A stretch of 64,000 bases of DNA, taken from Kangsaoukella pontilimi. GTDB lineage: Bacteria; Pseudomonadota; Alphaproteobacteria; Rhodobacterales; Rhodobacteraceae. The notes under the pieces are model-generated. The model was not told the origin of the DNA. It made no database searches and saw only the letters and a list, made by a program, of their open reading frames with translations. Numbering within the stretch: the first letter of the stretch is position 1; each line of letters starts with the position of its first letter. The stretch is taken from the NCBI RefSeq assembly GCF_009830125.1, contig NZ_WUPT01000001.1:372001-436000 (forward strand), in the 5' to 3' direction. Made by a program: the position numbers and the translations under genes. Shown here piece by piece: positions 32,943-43,732 of this stretch.

Positions 32943-34652
32943 GTGGACGCCACGGGATCAGGCCATGAACGCCCCCGACACGCGATGCTGAGGGAACAGG
33001 CGACCGCGCTTCTGATGCGCTGCGGGGACGTCTGGCACGTCCTGCGCAGGGACGGCCCGGGCAAGATACAGTTCTGGTTCATCGCCCTCGTGATCGGTGT
33101 CGCCGCTGGCTTTGCGGCCTTGTTTTTCCGCAAGGGAATCAACTTCCTGCAGGAAACTCTTTACGGAACGGACGACGTCCGGCTGATCCATTCCTTCGCC
33201 GAGACGCTGCCCTGGTACCTGATCCTGATCATTCCGATCTGCGGGGGGCTGGTGGTCGGGCTGATCCTGAACCGCTTCACCGATGACGGGAAGGTGCGCT
33301 CGGTGGCCGACGTCATCGCAGGCGCAGCGCTGAACAACGGCCGGGTCGAGGGCAAGGCCGGGCTGGCCTCGGCGGCGGCGTCGATGATCACGCTCGGAAC
33401 CGGTGGATCGACGGGACGGGAAGGGCCGGTCGTGCACTTGGCGGCAGTGATCTCGACCTGGGTGTCCGACAGGATGCGGGCCGACGGGATCACGGGCCGA
33501 GACCTGTTGGGCTGCGCTGTTGCGGCGGCGGTGTCGGCATCGTTCAACGCGCCGATCGCCGGGGCGCTTTTCGCGCTCGAAGTGGTGCTGAGGCATTTCG
33601 CGGTCCACGCCTTCGCGCCCATCGTCATCGCCAGTGCGGCGGGCACCGTCATCAACCGGCTGGAATTCGGCGGCGTGACCGAGTTCACGCTGGTCGAAGA
33701 AGGCGCGCTTGCCTTCTATGTCGAGCTTCCGGCCTTCCTGATCCTGGGTCTTGTTTCGGGGCTGGTCGCGGTGCTGATGATGCGGACGATCTTCTGGGCC
33801 GACGACCTTGGCAGCTATGTCCGGCGCCGGACCGGAATGCCGCGCTTCGTCCGCCCGGCAATCGCGGGTGCGATGCTGGGCGCGCTGGCGATCTGGTTTC
33901 CGCATATCATCGGCGTCGGCTACGAGACGACATCCGCCGCGCTGACGGGCTCGCTTGTTCTGCACGAAGCGGTCGTCTTCTGCGTGCTCAAGGTGGCCGC
34001 CGTTGCCATCACGATGGCGGGCCGGATGGGGGGCGGGGTCTTTTCACCCTCTCTCATGGTGGGCGCACTTCTGGGGCTGGCATTCGGGCAGGTGGCGACC
34101 AGTATCTTCCCCGACGTGTCTGGCTCCGAGACGCTCTACGCCCTTGCAGGCATGGGCGCGGTGGCGGCCGCGGTTCTGGGCGCGCCGATCTCGACCACGC
34201 TGATCGTCTTCGAACTGACCGGCGACTGGCAGACGGGGCTGGCGGTGATGGTGGCGGTATCGCTTTCAACCTCGGTGGCGTCGCGTCTTGTGGACCGGTC
34301 CTTCTTCCTGACGCAGCTTGAGAGGCGAAATATCCACCTGTCAAAAGGACCGCAGGCTTATCTTCTGGCGATGTTCCGCGTGGCCAACGTGATGCGGACG
34401 CCGGACGATCCGCGCGCGGCACCCGATGACGCGATCTGGGCGGCGATCGAGGCGGGGCACTGGGTCGAGCGGAACGCGACGCTGGAGACCGCCTTGCCGG
34501 TCTTCGAGACAACCAACCGCCAGTTCCTGCCCGTCGTCACCATGGGCGCCGAAGGCGAGCCGCCGCAGATCCACGGGGCGCTGTTCCACGTTGATGCGCT
34601 GCGCGCTTATAATCGTGCCTTGGCGGCGACGGCGGCGGAAGAGCATAGCTGA
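32943..34652 (+). CDS. CLC-family chloride channel or transporter
   Basis: 569 residues from a GTG at 32943 with AAGGA upstream; ATG 32985 (MLREQATALL) is the alternative. CLC landmarks: GTGGSTGREGPVVHL with the gating Glu, SFNAPIAGALFALEVVLRHF, MGGGVFSPSLMVGALLG, and LGAPISTTLIVFELTGD. About 10-12 helices lie between residues 40 and 455. A C-terminal cytoplasmic region (about 460-569) looks like a degenerate CBS-type domain (TNRQFLPVV). The second of the paired glutamates (ALFALEV) is Val, as in channel-type CLCs, rather than Glu as in ClC-ec1 antiporters. Confidence 0.92.
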   Translation: MDATGSGHERPRHAMLREQATALLMRCGDVWHVLRRDGPGKIQFWFIALVIGVAAGFAALFFRKGINFLQETLYGTDDVRLIHSFAETLPWYLILIIPICGGLVVGLILNRFTDDGKVRSVADVIAGAALNNGRVEGKAGLASAAASMITLGTGGSTGREGPVVHLAAVISTWVSDRMRADGITGRDLLGCAVAAAVSASFNAPIAGALFALEVVLRHFAVHAFAPIVIASAAGTVINRLEFGGVTEFTLVEEGALAFYVELPAFLILGLVSGLVAVLMMRTIFWADDLGSYVRRRTGMPRFVRPAIAGAMLGALAIWFPHIIGVGYETTSAALTGSLVLHEAVVFCVLKVAAVAITMAGRMGGGVFSPSLMVGALLGLAFGQVATSIFPDVSGSETLYALAGMGAVAAAVLGAPISTTLIVFELTGDWQTGLAVMVAVSLSTSVASRLVDRSFFLTQLERRNIHLSKGPQAYLLAMFRVANVMRTPDDPRAAPDDAIWAAIEAGHWVERNATLETALPVFETTNRQFLPVVTMGAEGEPPQIHGALFHVDALRAYNRALAATAAEEHS

Positions 34653-34662
34653 CGGATGGAAT

Positions 34663-34723
34663 GGGGGCTCCGCCCCCGGCTCCTGGCGGAGCCTCCCCCG
34701 GTGTATTTGCGAACAGAAGAAAC
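34663..34723 (+). repeat. two-hairpin intergenic repeat, copy 2
   Basis: Hairpin GGGGGC-TCC-GCCCCC (34663-34677) and hairpin GGCTCC-TGGC-GGAGCC (34678-34693) are followed by the tail TCCCCCGGTGTATTTGCG and AACAGAAGAAAC. The order and tail match copy 1 at 22257-22325. Here it lies between the converging CLC and DUF427 genes and could act as a terminator. Confidence 0.7.
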
Positions 34724-34727
34724 CCGG

Positions 34728-35072
34728 TCAGATTTCTTCGACGGTGACGAGGTCGCCCGTGTAGAAGGCAAGGTGCCCGGCGATGTCCGAGACGGCGTCC
34801 TTGGGGGTCTCGTAGCTCCAGACGGCGTTTTCGAGCGTCGTGGATTTGGTGACGATCGAGTAATAACTCGCCTCGCCCTTATGGGGGCAGGTGGTGGAGT
34901 GGTCCGTCTTGTCGAGAAACTCCATCGCGATGTCTTCACGGGGGAAGTAGATCACGGACGGATAACTGCCTTCGGTCAGTTCCAGCGCGTTATCGCTTTC
35001 GCCAAGGACGGCGCCGCCGGCGCGGACGGACCAGGTGCCTGTGGCGGGGCGGATCTTGATATGGTCGGCCAT
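34728..35072 (-). CDS. DUF427 domain protein
   Basis: 114 residues forming one DUF427 domain: [36 protein letters not shown], the signature [14 protein letters not shown], and [14 protein letters not shown] followed by the final [14 protein letters not shown]. The function is unknown; the CPHKG motif is highly conserved and may form an active site. It lies 49 bp from the pepP end on the same strand. Confidence 0.92.
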   Translation of the reverse strand: MADHIKIRPATGTWSVRAGGAVLGESDNALELTEGSYPSVIYFPREDIAMEFLDKTDHSTTCPHKGEASYYSIVTKSTTLENAVWSYETPKDAVSDIAGHLAFYTGDLVTVEEI

Positions 35073-35121
35073 GACGGTCTCCTGAATTGGGAATGAGGCT
35101 GACGCCTTTGTGCTCCGTCTA

Positions 35122-36906
35122 TCAGATAGGGCGGGCGGCGGCGAGAAGCCAGTTTCGCGCAGAATCGGACAGGCGGGGGGCGACCCGTTCGACCACCTCG
35201 GCGTGGTAGGCGTTCAGCCAGTCCCGCTCCCACGGGGCCAGCATGTCCGGGATCACGAGCCGCGTGTCTATGGGTACCCAGGTCAGCGTCTCGAAGTCGA
35301 GATGGTCGCGCTTGTCGCCAAGGGGCTCGGCCTTTTTCACCACGATCAGGTTTTCCAGCCGGATGCCGAACGCGCCTTCACGGTAGTAGCCCGGCTCGTT
35401 CGACAGGATCATGCCGGGCTCCAGCGCCACATCCGAGATGCGGGACAGGCGCTGCGGCCCCTCGTGGACATTCAGATAAACACCCACGCCATGTCCGGTG
35501 CCATGATCATAGTCCAGTCCCGCCCTCCAGAGCGGCGCCCGCGCCAGCGCATCGAGGTGCTGGCCCGCGACGCCCTTAGGGAAGCGGGCGGTCGAGATGG
35601 CGATCATGCCCTGAAGGACGCGGGTGAACGGGTCTCGCGCCGCGTCCGGCACGGGGCCGATGGCAACGGTGCGGGTTATGTCGGTGGTCCCGTCCAGATA
35701 CTGCCCGCCCGAATCCACGAGGTAGAGCTCGCCCGGCTTGAGCGGGCGATTGGTGCCTTCGGTGACGCGGTAATGCACGATGGCGCCGTTCGGACCCGCG
35801 CCCGAAATCGTGTCGAAGGAGATATCGAGAAGCGCGTTGGTCTGGCGCCGAAAGCCTTCGAGAGCCTTGGCCGCGTCGATTTCCGTCACGCCGCCTTGGG
35901 GCGCTTCGGTGTCGAGCCAGGCGAGGAATTCGATCATCGCGGCGGCATCGCGCAAATGCGCCTCGCGCGTGCCCGCGATTTCGGCCTCGGTCTTTTGCGC
36001 CTTCGGCAGGATGCAGGGGTCTTGATCCCAGGCGATGTCGATGCCGGCCTCGTTCAGCGCGTGCGAGACAGCAAGGGGGGCCGAGCTTCGGTCAACGCGG
36101 ACCGGACCGTTCAGTGCGCGGAGCGCGGGTTCGAAATCCGACGTGGGCGCCACGTCGATGGACGGGTCGGGGCCAAGGGGCGCGACCTTTTCCGGATCGA
36201 GAAAGAGCGACACGCGCGCGCTGTCATGCAGGATGGCAAAAGCCTGTACCACCGGGTTGCGGGGAATGTCGCTGCCCCGAATGTTCAGGAGCCAAGAGAT
36301 GCTGTCGGGCAGGGTCAGCACCGCGGCCCGCTCGCCGGCGTCCTTCAGCACCTTCGCCAGCCGCTCGCGCTTCGAGACCGAGCCCTCGCCGGTCTGTTCG
36401 GTGGTCAGGCTGCGTACCTTGCCCACAGGCGGGGCGGGGCGGTCGGGCCAGATGCGGTCGACGAGGTTCTCTACCGGGCGGATCGTGATCCGGCCCTTTA
36501 GAGCCTGCTCAAGTCGGTCGATCTCGTCACGGGTATGAAGCCACGGGTCGATGCCCAGCACCGCGCCATCGGCCAGGTGTTCGAGAAGCCAGGGGCCGGG
36601 CTTTGTTTCAGGCCAGTCGACGGGTGTGAAGACATCGGCCACCTGTGCACGGACTTGAACACGGTAGCGGCCATCCACGAAGACGCCGGCCGTGTCCCCC
36701 GTCACGATCGCGAAACCGGCCGAGCCCGTAAAGCCCGTCAACCATGCCAGCCGCTCGTCGCAGGGGGCGACATATTCGCCCTGATGCGCGTCGGCGCGGG
36801 GCACCATGAAGGCATCGACACCGGCCTCGGCCATGGCCTCCCTAAGGCGCGCGAGCCGCCGAGGTCCCTGATCGGGAGAGGTTGTCGCCGTAAAGCTCTG
36901 AAACAC
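35122..36906 (-). CDS. Xaa-Pro aminopeptidase (M24B)
   Basis: 594 residues, the long three-domain form. Two creatinase-like N-terminal domains (about 1-310) precede the pita-bread catalytic domain. The dinuclear metal ligands are all visible: Asp in YLVDSGGQY, Asp in GTTDITRTV, His in DHGTGHGVG, Glu in LSNEPGYY and Glu in IRLENLIV. It removes N-terminal residues preceding proline, in the cytoplasm. The gene starts 12 bp after the cobT stop on the same strand. Confidence 0.93.
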   Translation of the reverse strand: MFQSFTATTSPDQGPRRLARLREAMAEAGVDAFMVPRADAHQGEYVAPCDERLAWLTGFTGSAGFAIVTGDTAGVFVDGRYRVQVRAQVADVFTPVDWPETKPGPWLLEHLADGAVLGIDPWLHTRDEIDRLEQALKGRITIRPVENLVDRIWPDRPAPPVGKVRSLTTEQTGEGSVSKRERLAKVLKDAGERAAVLTLPDSISWLLNIRGSDIPRNPVVQAFAILHDSARVSLFLDPEKVAPLGPDPSIDVAPTSDFEPALRALNGPVRVDRSSAPLAVSHALNEAGIDIAWDQDPCILPKAQKTEAEIAGTREAHLRDAAAMIEFLAWLDTEAPQGGVTEIDAAKALEGFRRQTNALLDISFDTISGAGPNGAIVHYRVTEGTNRPLKPGELYLVDSGGQYLDGTTDITRTVAIGPVPDAARDPFTRVLQGMIAISTARFPKGVAGQHLDALARAPLWRAGLDYDHGTGHGVGVYLNVHEGPQRLSRISDVALEPGMILSNEPGYYREGAFGIRLENLIVVKKAEPLGDKRDHLDFETLTWVPIDTRLVIPDMLAPWERDWLNAYHAEVVERVAPRLSDSARNWLLAAARPI

Positions 36907-36918
36907 GCGCGGCCCCGT

Positions 36919-38793
36919 TTAGCCGGTCCGGCGCATCATGGCGCGGCGGCGTTTGTTCGGGTCGGACTCGAAAAGCGCTGCCAGCTGCTCGGTCATCGCG
37001 CCGGCAAGTTGCTCGACATCCGTGATTGTGACGGCGTGCTGGTAGTAACGCGTGACGTCGTGGCCAATGCCGATTGCGATCAGTTCGACGGCCTTCTTGC
37101 GCTCGACCATGCGGATAACGTCGCGCAGGTGTTTTTCGAGGAAATTCGCGGGGTTGACCGACAAGGTTGAATCGTCGACCGGCGCGCCGTCCGAGATCAC
37201 CATGAGGATCTTGCGCGCCTCGCGGCGGTTCGTCAGCCGGCGATGCGCCCATTCCAGGGCCTCGCCGTCGATGTTCTCTTTAAGCAGCCCCTCTTTCATC
37301 ATCAGACCCAGATTGGGACGCGCCCGGCGCCACGGCGCGTCGGCGGATTTATAGATGATGTGGCGAAGGTCGTTCAGGCGGCCCGGCAACTGTGGGCGCC
37401 CGTCCTGAAGCCATTTCTCGCGGGCCTGCCCGCCCTTCCACGCGCGTGTGGTGAAGCCGAGGATCTCGACCTTGACGTTGCAGCGCTCGAGCGTGCGGGC
37501 AAGGATGTCGGCGCAGATCGCAGCGATCGAAATCGGCCGTCCGCGCATCGAGCCGGAATTGTCCAGAAGCAGCGTGACCACGGTGTCGCGGAACTCGGTA
37601 TCCTTTTCCTGCTTGTAGGCGAGCGGCACGGTAGGGTTCGCGACGATGCGCGCAAGGCGGGCGGCGTCCAGAATGCCTTCGTCCATGTCGAACAGCCAAC
37701 TGCGGTTCTGCTGCGCCAGAAGACGGCGTTGCAGCTTGTTGGCAAGCCGTCCGACCGCGCCCTTCAGCGGATCGAGCTGTTGGTCGAGATATGCGCGGAG
37801 CCGTTCCAGCTCGGCCGGTTCTGCAAGGTCTTCGGCCTTGATTTCCTCATCGAATTCAGCGTTGTAGACGGTATAGTTCGGGTCGGCGTCGCTGATCGGC
37901 ATCGGCGGAGGCATGTCCATTTCCGCATCGCCGTCGGGCATCTCTGCCTCTTCGCCGAGTTCCGTGTCGGCAAGGTCGTCCATCGACACCTGCGCCTGGG
38001 ACTGGTCGTCCTGCGCATCCTGGCTCTGCTCCGCCGAGGCCTCGGAGGCGTCCTCGGACTGTCCGTCCTCGTTGCCCTGCGCGTCGGGATTCTCCTGCTC
38101 TTCGGCCTGATCCTCGGCGTCTTCGTCTGCGTCCGGGTCATCCTGATCGGGGTCGTCGCCGATCTGGTCGCCATAGCCGAGATCGGTGATGACCTGGCGC
38201 GTGAAGCGCGCGAAATTCGACTGGTCGGCCAGCGCCGCCTTCAGCCCGTCCAGCGTGCCGCCGGCCTGTTCCTCTATGAATCCGCGCCAGAGCTCCATGA
38301 CATTGTCGGCGCCCGGCGGCGGCGGCCTGCCCGTGGCGAGGTGCCGGACCAGATAGCCTGCGGCAACCGCAAGTGGCGCCTCGGAGGCGTCCTTGATCTG
38401 GGCATAGCCGCGCCGCGCGGCTTCATGCGCGATCTTGGCGTCGATATTGCCGGCCGTGCCGGGCATGTCGCGGGCACCCACCGCCTCGCATCGGGCCATT
38501 TCCATGGCCTCGTAGATGTCGCGGGCCATCTGGCCCTCGGGTGCGTAGCGGCGGAACGTGTTCTCGTCGTGATATTTGCGGCGAAGCGCGAAACTGTCCG
38601 CAGTCCCGCGGGCCAGCATGACCTCTTCGCGGGTCATGCGGCGTGTGATCTGCGGCAGGCGCACGCTTTCGCCCGACATCCCCGGCGGATCGACAGAATA
38701 GCTGACCGCGAGATCGGGATCCTCGGCAAGGACCTTGGTCGCGTCGGCCAGCGCCTTCTTGAACGGGTCTGCGGGGTTGTCGTTCTGCGCCAT
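36919..38793 (-). CDS. cobT: aerobic cobaltochelatase subunit CobT
   Basis: 624 residues. The N-terminal domain (about 1-210) is followed by a very acidic, Gln/Asp/Glu-rich linker (about 215-300, e.g. [19 protein letters not shown]). A C-terminal von Willebrand A domain follows, with the MIDAS motif [15 protein letters not shown]. CobT, CobS and CobN insert cobalt into hydrogenobyrinic acid a,c-diamide in the oxygen-requiring vitamin B12 pathway. The gene lies 16 bp after cobS. CobN is not in this window. Confidence 0.96.
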   Translation of the reverse strand: MAQNDNPADPFKKALADATKVLAEDPDLAVSYSVDPPGMSGESVRLPQITRRMTREEVMLARGTADSFALRRKYHDENTFRRYAPEGQMARDIYEAMEMARCEAVGARDMPGTAGNIDAKIAHEAARRGYAQIKDASEAPLAVAAGYLVRHLATGRPPPPGADNVMELWRGFIEEQAGGTLDGLKAALADQSNFARFTRQVITDLGYGDQIGDDPDQDDPDADEDAEDQAEEQENPDAQGNEDGQSEDASEASAEQSQDAQDDQSQAQVSMDDLADTELGEEAEMPDGDAEMDMPPPMPISDADPNYTVYNAEFDEEIKAEDLAEPAELERLRAYLDQQLDPLKGAVGRLANKLQRRLLAQQNRSWLFDMDEGILDAARLARIVANPTVPLAYKQEKDTEFRDTVVTLLLDNSGSMRGRPISIAAICADILARTLERCNVKVEILGFTTRAWKGGQAREKWLQDGRPQLPGRLNDLRHIIYKSADAPWRRARPNLGLMMKEGLLKENIDGEALEWAHRRLTNRREARKILMVISDGAPVDDSTLSVNPANFLEKHLRDVIRMVERKKAVELIAIGIGHDVTRYYQHAVTITDVEQLAGAMTEQLAALFESDPNKRRRAMMRRTG

Positions 38794-38809
38794 GGCGCTC
38801 CCGTCCCCC

Positions 38810-39796
38810 TCAGGCCAGCGTCAGGCTTGCGGCGCTTTCGGGCAGTTCCTCGTCGAAGCAGCGCTGATAGAACTCGGCGACCGTCTGCCGCTCGAGCTCG
38901 TCGCACTTGTTCAGGAAGGACAGCCGGAACGCATAACCCACATCGCGGAACACCTCGGCGTTCTGCGCCCAGGAGATCACAGTCCGCGGGCTCATCACCG
39001 TGGACAGATCGCCGGACATGAACGCCTTGCGCGTCAGATCGGCCACGCTGACCATCTGGCTGATGATCTTGCGGCCCTTCTCGGTGTTGTAGTGCGGCGC
39101 CTTGGACAGGATGATCGCAGCTTCGGCATCGTGGCTCAGGTAGTTGAGCGTCGCCACCAGCGACCAGCGGTCCATCTGGGCCTGGTTGATCTGCTGCGTG
39201 CCGTGATACAGGCCCGTCGTGTCACCCAGACCGACCGTGTTCGCTGTCGCAAAAAGGCGGAAATAGGGATGCGGATCAATGACTTCGTTCTGATCCAGCA
39301 GCGTCAGCTTGCCGTCCACTTCCAGAACCCGCTGGATCACGAACATCACGTCCGCGCGGCCCGCGTCATATTCGTCGAAGACTATGGCGGTCGGGTTTCT
39401 CAGCGCCCAGGGCAGGATGCCTTCCTGAAACTCGGTGAACTGGATGCCCTTGTCGATCTTGATCTGGTCCTTGCCGATCAGGTCGATCCGGCTGATGTGG
39501 CTGTCTAGGTTGACGCGCACGCAGGGCCAGTTCAGCCGGGCCGCGACCTGTTCGATATGGGTCGACTTGCCGGTGCCGTGATAGCCCTGAATCAGGACGC
39601 GGCGGTTGTATTGAAACCCGGCGAGGATGGCGAGCGTGGTGTCGGGGTCGAACTTGTAGGTGGTGTCGATCTCGGGCACGCGCTCGTTGCGCTCGTAGAA
39701 GCCGCGCACCTTCATGTCCGAGTCGATACCGAACACCTCGCGGACGTCGATTTCCTCGGACGGCTTGGCGTCAATGTCGATGCGCCTGAAATCCAT
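38810..39796 (-). CDS. cobS: aerobic cobaltochelatase AAA+ subunit CobS
   Basis: 328 residues starting [20 protein letters not shown]. The AAA+ ATPase has Walker [11 protein letters not shown], Walker [12 protein letters not shown], and sensor 1 in [12 protein letters not shown]. It forms the hexameric motor that works with CobT and CobN in cobalt insertion. It is the first gene of the cobS-cobT unit, and its promoter should lie in the 350-bp region toward msrB. Confidence 0.96.
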   Translation of the reverse strand: MDFRRIDIDAKPSEEIDVREVFGIDSDMKVRGFYERNERVPEIDTTYKFDPDTTLAILAGFQYNRRVLIQGYHGTGKSTHIEQVAARLNWPCVRVNLDSHISRIDLIGKDQIKIDKGIQFTEFQEGILPWALRNPTAIVFDEYDAGRADVMFVIQRVLEVDGKLTLLDQNEVIDPHPYFRLFATANTVGLGDTTGLYHGTQQINQAQMDRWSLVATLNYLSHDAEAAIILSKAPHYNTEKGRKIISQMVSVADLTRKAFMSGDLSTVMSPRTVISWAQNAEVFRDVGYAFRLSFLNKCDELERQTVAEFYQRCFDEELPESAASLTLA

Positions 39797-40146
39797 ATCA
39801 AACCCCTACCATCAATTGCGCTCGCGCGCGGCTTTCGCGCGTGCCTGCACGAGAATCAATGCTTGTTCAAGCCCGGCAGGTGCCAAACGACCCGGCAGGC
39901 AACGGCACCGTCGCGGCAATGTCCGGAGACTTTGTCGCGCAAACGGAAGGACCGGCCAAGCATTTCACCCAATTCGCAGCCATTTGTCGCGACTATGTGA
40001 ACAATGCGCATCAATTTCCCGCAATCGCGGGTGACTTGCGAACGTGCGGCGCGCGCGGCGTGAGAGATCGCAGGAACGTGTTTTCGCGGTGATCGCGCTT
40101 TTCGCTAGGACAGCAGTAGTCGTTCACTCGAGAAGAAAGATGAGCC
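39797..40146. other. 350-bp divergent region between cobS and msrB
   Basis: No convincing gene. Open frames here lack codon bias and ribosome sites. It must contain the cobS promoter (-) and the msrB promoter (+). I see no cobalamin riboswitch: no B12-box-like GCCACTG word on either strand. AAGAAAG precedes the msrB start. Confidence 0.5.
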
Positions 40147-40608
40147 ATGAAAAGACGCGACTTCCTTTTGTCCAGTGCGGCTCTTTCCGTCGTCGCGCTG
40201 CGTCCGGCATGGGCGGAAAGCTTTGAGATTGAGCGAAGCGAGCGTGAATGGAGGCAGAAGCTGACCGCTCTCGAATACAAGGTGATGCGCGAGGAGGGGA
40301 CGGAAAAACCGCGGTCTAGTCCGCTCGACAAGCAATACGCCGCAGGCGTCTATCGGTGCAAAGGATGCAATCTGCCCGTCTATTCGTCTGAGCATAAATA
40401 CGACAGCGGGACAGGCTGGCCGTCTTTCTGGCAATCGCTGCCGGGCGCAATCGGGACAAAACCAGACCGTAAGTTTCTGCGCGTCCGGACCGAAGTGCAC
40501 TGCCGGCGCTGCGGCAGCCATTTCGGCCATGTTTTCGACGATGGTCCGCAGCCTACCGGGAAACGTCATTGTCTGAACGGCGTCGCTTTGATCTTTCAGG
40601 CTGCCTGA
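40147..40608 (+). CDS. msrB: Tat-exported peptide-methionine (R)-S-oxide reductase
   Basis: 153 residues. The N-terminus is a twin-arginine signal (MKRRDFLLSSAALSVVAL, cleaved about AWAES), so the enzyme acts in the periplasm. Zinc is held by two CxxC pairs (YRCKGCNLP and CRRCGSHFGH). The catalytic Cys is in KRHCLNGVALIF, and SGTGWPSFWQ is the MsrB substrate-binding motif. It reduces methionine-R-sulfoxide in proteins. It sits between cobS and a chemoreceptor gene, with which it converges. Confidence 0.94.
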   Translation: MKRRDFLLSSAALSVVALRPAWAESFEIERSEREWRQKLTALEYKVMREEGTEKPRSSPLDKQYAAGVYRCKGCNLPVYSSEHKYDSGTGWPSFWQSLPGAIGTKPDRKFLRVRTEVHCRRCGSHFGHVFDDGPQPTGKRHCLNGVALIFQAA

Positions 40609-40657
40609 CGGCCTGGAGAAGGCTCTCGGGATCGGGCGAACCGACAGGTCGGTCCCG

Positions 40658-42967
40658 TTACTCGGCTGCGATCGGCGCGCGTGAATTCTGATCCTTCGAC
40701 AAGGTAAAACGTTCGACAAGCGCCTTGAGAGCCAGGGCCTTGTCGTTAAGTTGCGAAGCGGATGCGCGGCTCGTGTCGGCCAAAGCGGCGTTCTGCTGCG
40801 TGATCGTATCCATCTGGGTCACTGCGCCCGTCACTTCGCGGGCGCCCACGGCTTGTTCCCGCGCGGCCGACGTCAGCCCTTCCATCGTGTCGCCCATCTC
40901 GCGCACGCTGGCCACGATGTCCTCAAGTGTGACACCGGTCTTTTCCACAAGCCCCACACCGCGCGCCACCTGTGCCGCGCTTTGTTCGATCAATTCCTTG
41001 ATATCCTTCGACGCTTCGCTCGAGCGTTGCGCCAATGCGCGGACCTCGGTCGCAACGACGGCAAAGCCCTTGCCCGCGCTTCCGGCGCGCGCGGCCTCGA
41101 CAGACGCGTTGAGAGCCAGAAGATTGGTCTGGAAGGCAATCCCGTCGATCACCGAGACGATCTCTTCGATGCGGTCCGAGGCCGAGCGGATGTCGCCCAT
41201 CGCTTCGACGGCCGATGACACCACTGTTCCGGCTTCGGCGACGCTGCTGAGCGCGCGCCGGCTGACATTCGTCGCGTCGCTGGCTGTTTCCGCACTGGAC
41301 GAGGCGGTCGCCGCCATCTCTTCCATAGCGGCCGCGGTTTCCTCCAACGCGGCGGCCTGAGTTTCGGCCCTCTTTGCCAGATTACCCGCCTGATTGCGCA
41401 TTTCTTCGGTGTTTACGCCGATTTCCTCGCATTGATCGAGGATTTCGCCAACCATTTCCGACAGTGTCGCGCAGGTCTCGCCAAGGGTTTTCTCAAGCTT
41501 GGCAAACACGCCCTCGTGGCCGCCCATCATGCGCGCCGTCAGGTCCCCCTTCGAGAGCCCGTCCAGCACGCGCGCAGTATCGGTCACGCCACGCTCGACC
41601 TTTTCCATCATCTCGTTCATGGCACGGGCCACGCTGTCGAGATCGGGGTCGCCGAAAGAACCGGACACACGTTTCGAGAAATCCCCCCGAGAGGCGGCCA
41701 TTGCGACACTCCCCAGCCGGTCGGCAAGGGAGGCCATGATTTCCTTGCGCTCCCGCTCCCGCGCCTCGCGCTGGGCGGCGCGTGCCTCGCTCTCGGACTT
41801 CTGGCGTGCGCGCTCCTGTTCGGCCTCCTGAACCTCGCGGGCCCTCGCCTCTTCGGCGAGTCTCTGTGACTTCTTGGCGGTCTGCCGGAACGTCTCAAGC
41901 GTGCGCGCCATCTCGCCCAGCTCGGTTTCCTCGTCCTTGCGCCCGATTTCCAGATCGAGATTGCCGCCAGCAAGACTCCGCATGTCCCCCATCGCCGATT
42001 CAAGCCCAGAGACGATCAGCGCACTGATCTGGCGACTAAAGAAGATCAGTGTGCCGATGGAAATTGCGACCGCGATGCCGAGAAGGACCATCGTCGTCCG
42101 CGCCTGGCCTACGCCCGCCGATGCGACATTAGTCTGTTCCAACGTCAGGGCATCGGCGGCGCGCTCGACCAGCAGCTCGACACCTTCACCGAGGGCAAGG
42201 AATTCATTCTGATCCGCCACCCGGGCGGCATGCGCGGCGCGCACATCCAGAGAAGCCGCCCAGAACTCGGCAAGTTTCGCCTTGGCCTCGTTCGCCATTG
42301 CCTTGCGGTCCTCGGCGAAAATGATGAAGTCGAGGCGTGCCAGCTCGGTCGTGGCGGCCTTTTGCCAGCTCTCCGCCTCCTCGAAATCCTCTTCAAGACC
42401 CGACAGCAGAAACTCCTTCATGTAGAAACGCGCCAGAAGCAGTCTCTCCTGCGCACGGCCGGCATAGAATGCGCCGCCGGCATCGCTGTTCTCGAAAGAT
42501 GATTCCATGAGAGCCGAAAGCTGTGCACGGGTGGCGAGACCGGCGGCGTCCATGCGCGCCGACGCGGATTCCACCTGTTCCTGTGCGGCGATCACGCGGT
42601 CGAACGTACCCTCGACGGCGTCCAGACTGCTAAGAAGCTCCTCGATATTTCCGAAGACATCGGCGCCCGAACCTTCTTCTCTCAGAAGTGCCAGCAAATC
42701 ACGGATTTCCGCGACCTCTGCATGAACGGCGTCATGCGCTTCTTCAGACGGGACAAGCATGTATTCCCGCCCGGCTGCGACGGTTTCGATGGCATCCTCA
42801 AGGATCGTGTTCGCATGAGCCACGGATCGCGACGAGCCGTTAAGGTCCTGAAACAAGGTGGACAGCCTCATTGCTGAGACCAGGGCGATCAGGGAAAGAA
42901 GCAATACGATTCCCAGCCCGATTCCGGCCAAAGCCTTGATTTGCTTCTGAATTGTCCATCCCGACAT
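40658..42967 (-). CDS. methyl-accepting chemotaxis protein
   Basis: 769 residues. TM1 is about residues 14-36 ([16 protein letters not shown]). A largely helical periplasmic sensor of about 250 residues with a helical-bimodular character follows, then TM2 about 287-310 ([18 protein letters not shown]). HAMP segments lie at about 310-365 and 425-480. The signalling hairpin is [17 protein letters not shown] plus [20 protein letters not shown]. There is no CheR-binding pentapeptide at the C-terminus (ends RAPIAAE). The ligand is unknown. Confidence 0.94.
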   Translation of the reverse strand: MSGWTIQKQIKALAGIGLGIVLLLSLIALVSAMRLSTLFQDLNGSSRSVAHANTILEDAIETVAAGREYMLVPSEEAHDAVHAEVAEIRDLLALLREEGSGADVFGNIEELLSSLDAVEGTFDRVIAAQEQVESASARMDAAGLATRAQLSALMESSFENSDAGGAFYAGRAQERLLLARFYMKEFLLSGLEEDFEEAESWQKAATTELARLDFIIFAEDRKAMANEAKAKLAEFWAASLDVRAAHAARVADQNEFLALGEGVELLVERAADALTLEQTNVASAGVGQARTTMVLLGIAVAISIGTLIFFSRQISALIVSGLESAMGDMRSLAGGNLDLEIGRKDEETELGEMARTLETFRQTAKKSQRLAEEARAREVQEAEQERARQKSESEARAAQREARERERKEIMASLADRLGSVAMAASRGDFSKRVSGSFGDPDLDSVARAMNEMMEKVERGVTDTARVLDGLSKGDLTARMMGGHEGVFAKLEKTLGETCATLSEMVGEILDQCEEIGVNTEEMRNQAGNLAKRAETQAAALEETAAAMEEMAATASSSAETASDATNVSRRALSSVAEAGTVVSSAVEAMGDIRSASDRIEEIVSVIDGIAFQTNLLALNASVEAARAGSAGKGFAVVATEVRALAQRSSEASKDIKELIEQSAAQVARGVGLVEKTGVTLEDIVASVREMGDTMEGLTSAAREQAVGAREVTGAVTQMDTITQQNAALADTSRASASQLNDKALALKALVERFTLSKDQNSRAPIAAE

Positions 42968-43027
42968 GCAGCAACTCCGTATCAGTCGCGAGACTGCTAC
43001 GGCACAAGCGGTTACTGTTGCATGAAC

Positions 43028-43660
43028 TCAGGTCTGGAAGTTCCGGCTATCCTTGATCTGGTCCCAGGCCCAGACGACTTCCGACAGCTGCTCTTCGTGG
43101 CTCCGGTCGCCGCCGTTCATGTCGGGGTGCAGGACCTTGATGAGCGCCTTGTAGGATTTGCGGATCTCGGCCTTGGTCCAGTGATCCTTAGCCTCGAGAA
43201 TGTCGAGCGCGCGCCTTTCTGTCGAGGGCAGGCGGCGGGTCCCTGTAATGCCCTTGCCGGGGTTCCGCGTCGCGTTCTCACCCAGGATTTGGTGCGGGTC
43301 GTCGACGCCGAGGCGTGCCCAGGCCCGCTGTTCGTCGCCGCGCTTGCCGAAAGGCTTCGTTTCGCGCTCCCAGACGCGGTCCTTGTCCATGCGATCGGCG
43401 AATTCTTCTTCGGTGGAGCCCTGGAAGAAATTCCACTTCAAATTGTACTCGCGAACGTGGTCCTTGCAGAACCAGTAGAATTCTTCGAGGTCATCGGGGG
43501 ATTTCGGTGCGCGATACTGTCCCGTCTCCTGACAGCCCGGATGCTCGCAGACCCGCGTGGACGTCTCGAAGGCGCCGGACATGCCGCGGCGTGTGCGCGA
43601 CCGCTTCTTCTTGTCCGATGAAACGCGGATATCGAAACCGAAGGGATCTTCTTTCATCAC
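43028..43660 (-). CDS. J-domain (DnaJ-like) protein
   Basis: 210 residues. The J domain is at the C-terminus (about 140-205): DILEAKDHWTKAEIRKSYKAL, with the HPD triad in VLHPDMNGGD. The N-terminal part has a Cys/His cluster (RVCEHPGCQETGQY and FCKDHVREYN), a possible metal site. J domains stimulate an Hsp70 ATPase. In many Rhodobacterales this gene stands next to cobS, so a chaperone role linked to cobaltochelatase is possible but unproven. Confidence 0.92.
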   Translation of the reverse strand: MMKEDPFGFDIRVSSDKKKRSRTRRGMSGAFETSTRVCEHPGCQETGQYRAPKSPDDLEEFYWFCKDHVREYNLKWNFFQGSTEEEFADRMDKDRVWERETKPFGKRGDEQRAWARLGVDDPHQILGENATRNPGKGITGTRRLPSTERRALDILEAKDHWTKAEIRKSYKALIKVLHPDMNGGDRSHEEQLSEVVWAWDQIKDSRNFQT

Positions 43661-43732
43661 AGGGGGCCTTTCCGACTCGGACCCGCGAGTTTACCGTCTC
43701 GGCGGCAAGATTGAAGAGGGCAGGGCGAAAAA

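Noticed and set aside
37700-38200. Repeat-rich region inside cobT
   Set aside because: The repetitive GAC/GAG/CAG codons encode the acidic linker that is normal for CobT, not a separate repeat element.
39797-40146. Cobalamin riboswitch before cobS
   Set aside because: There is no B12-box-like word and no space for the 200-nt aptamer plus expression platform with recognisable helices.
40608-40660. ACCGAC/GTCGGT hairpin between msrB and the chemoreceptor gene
   Set aside because: The stem is short and lacks a T run in either direction, so a terminator is not supported.
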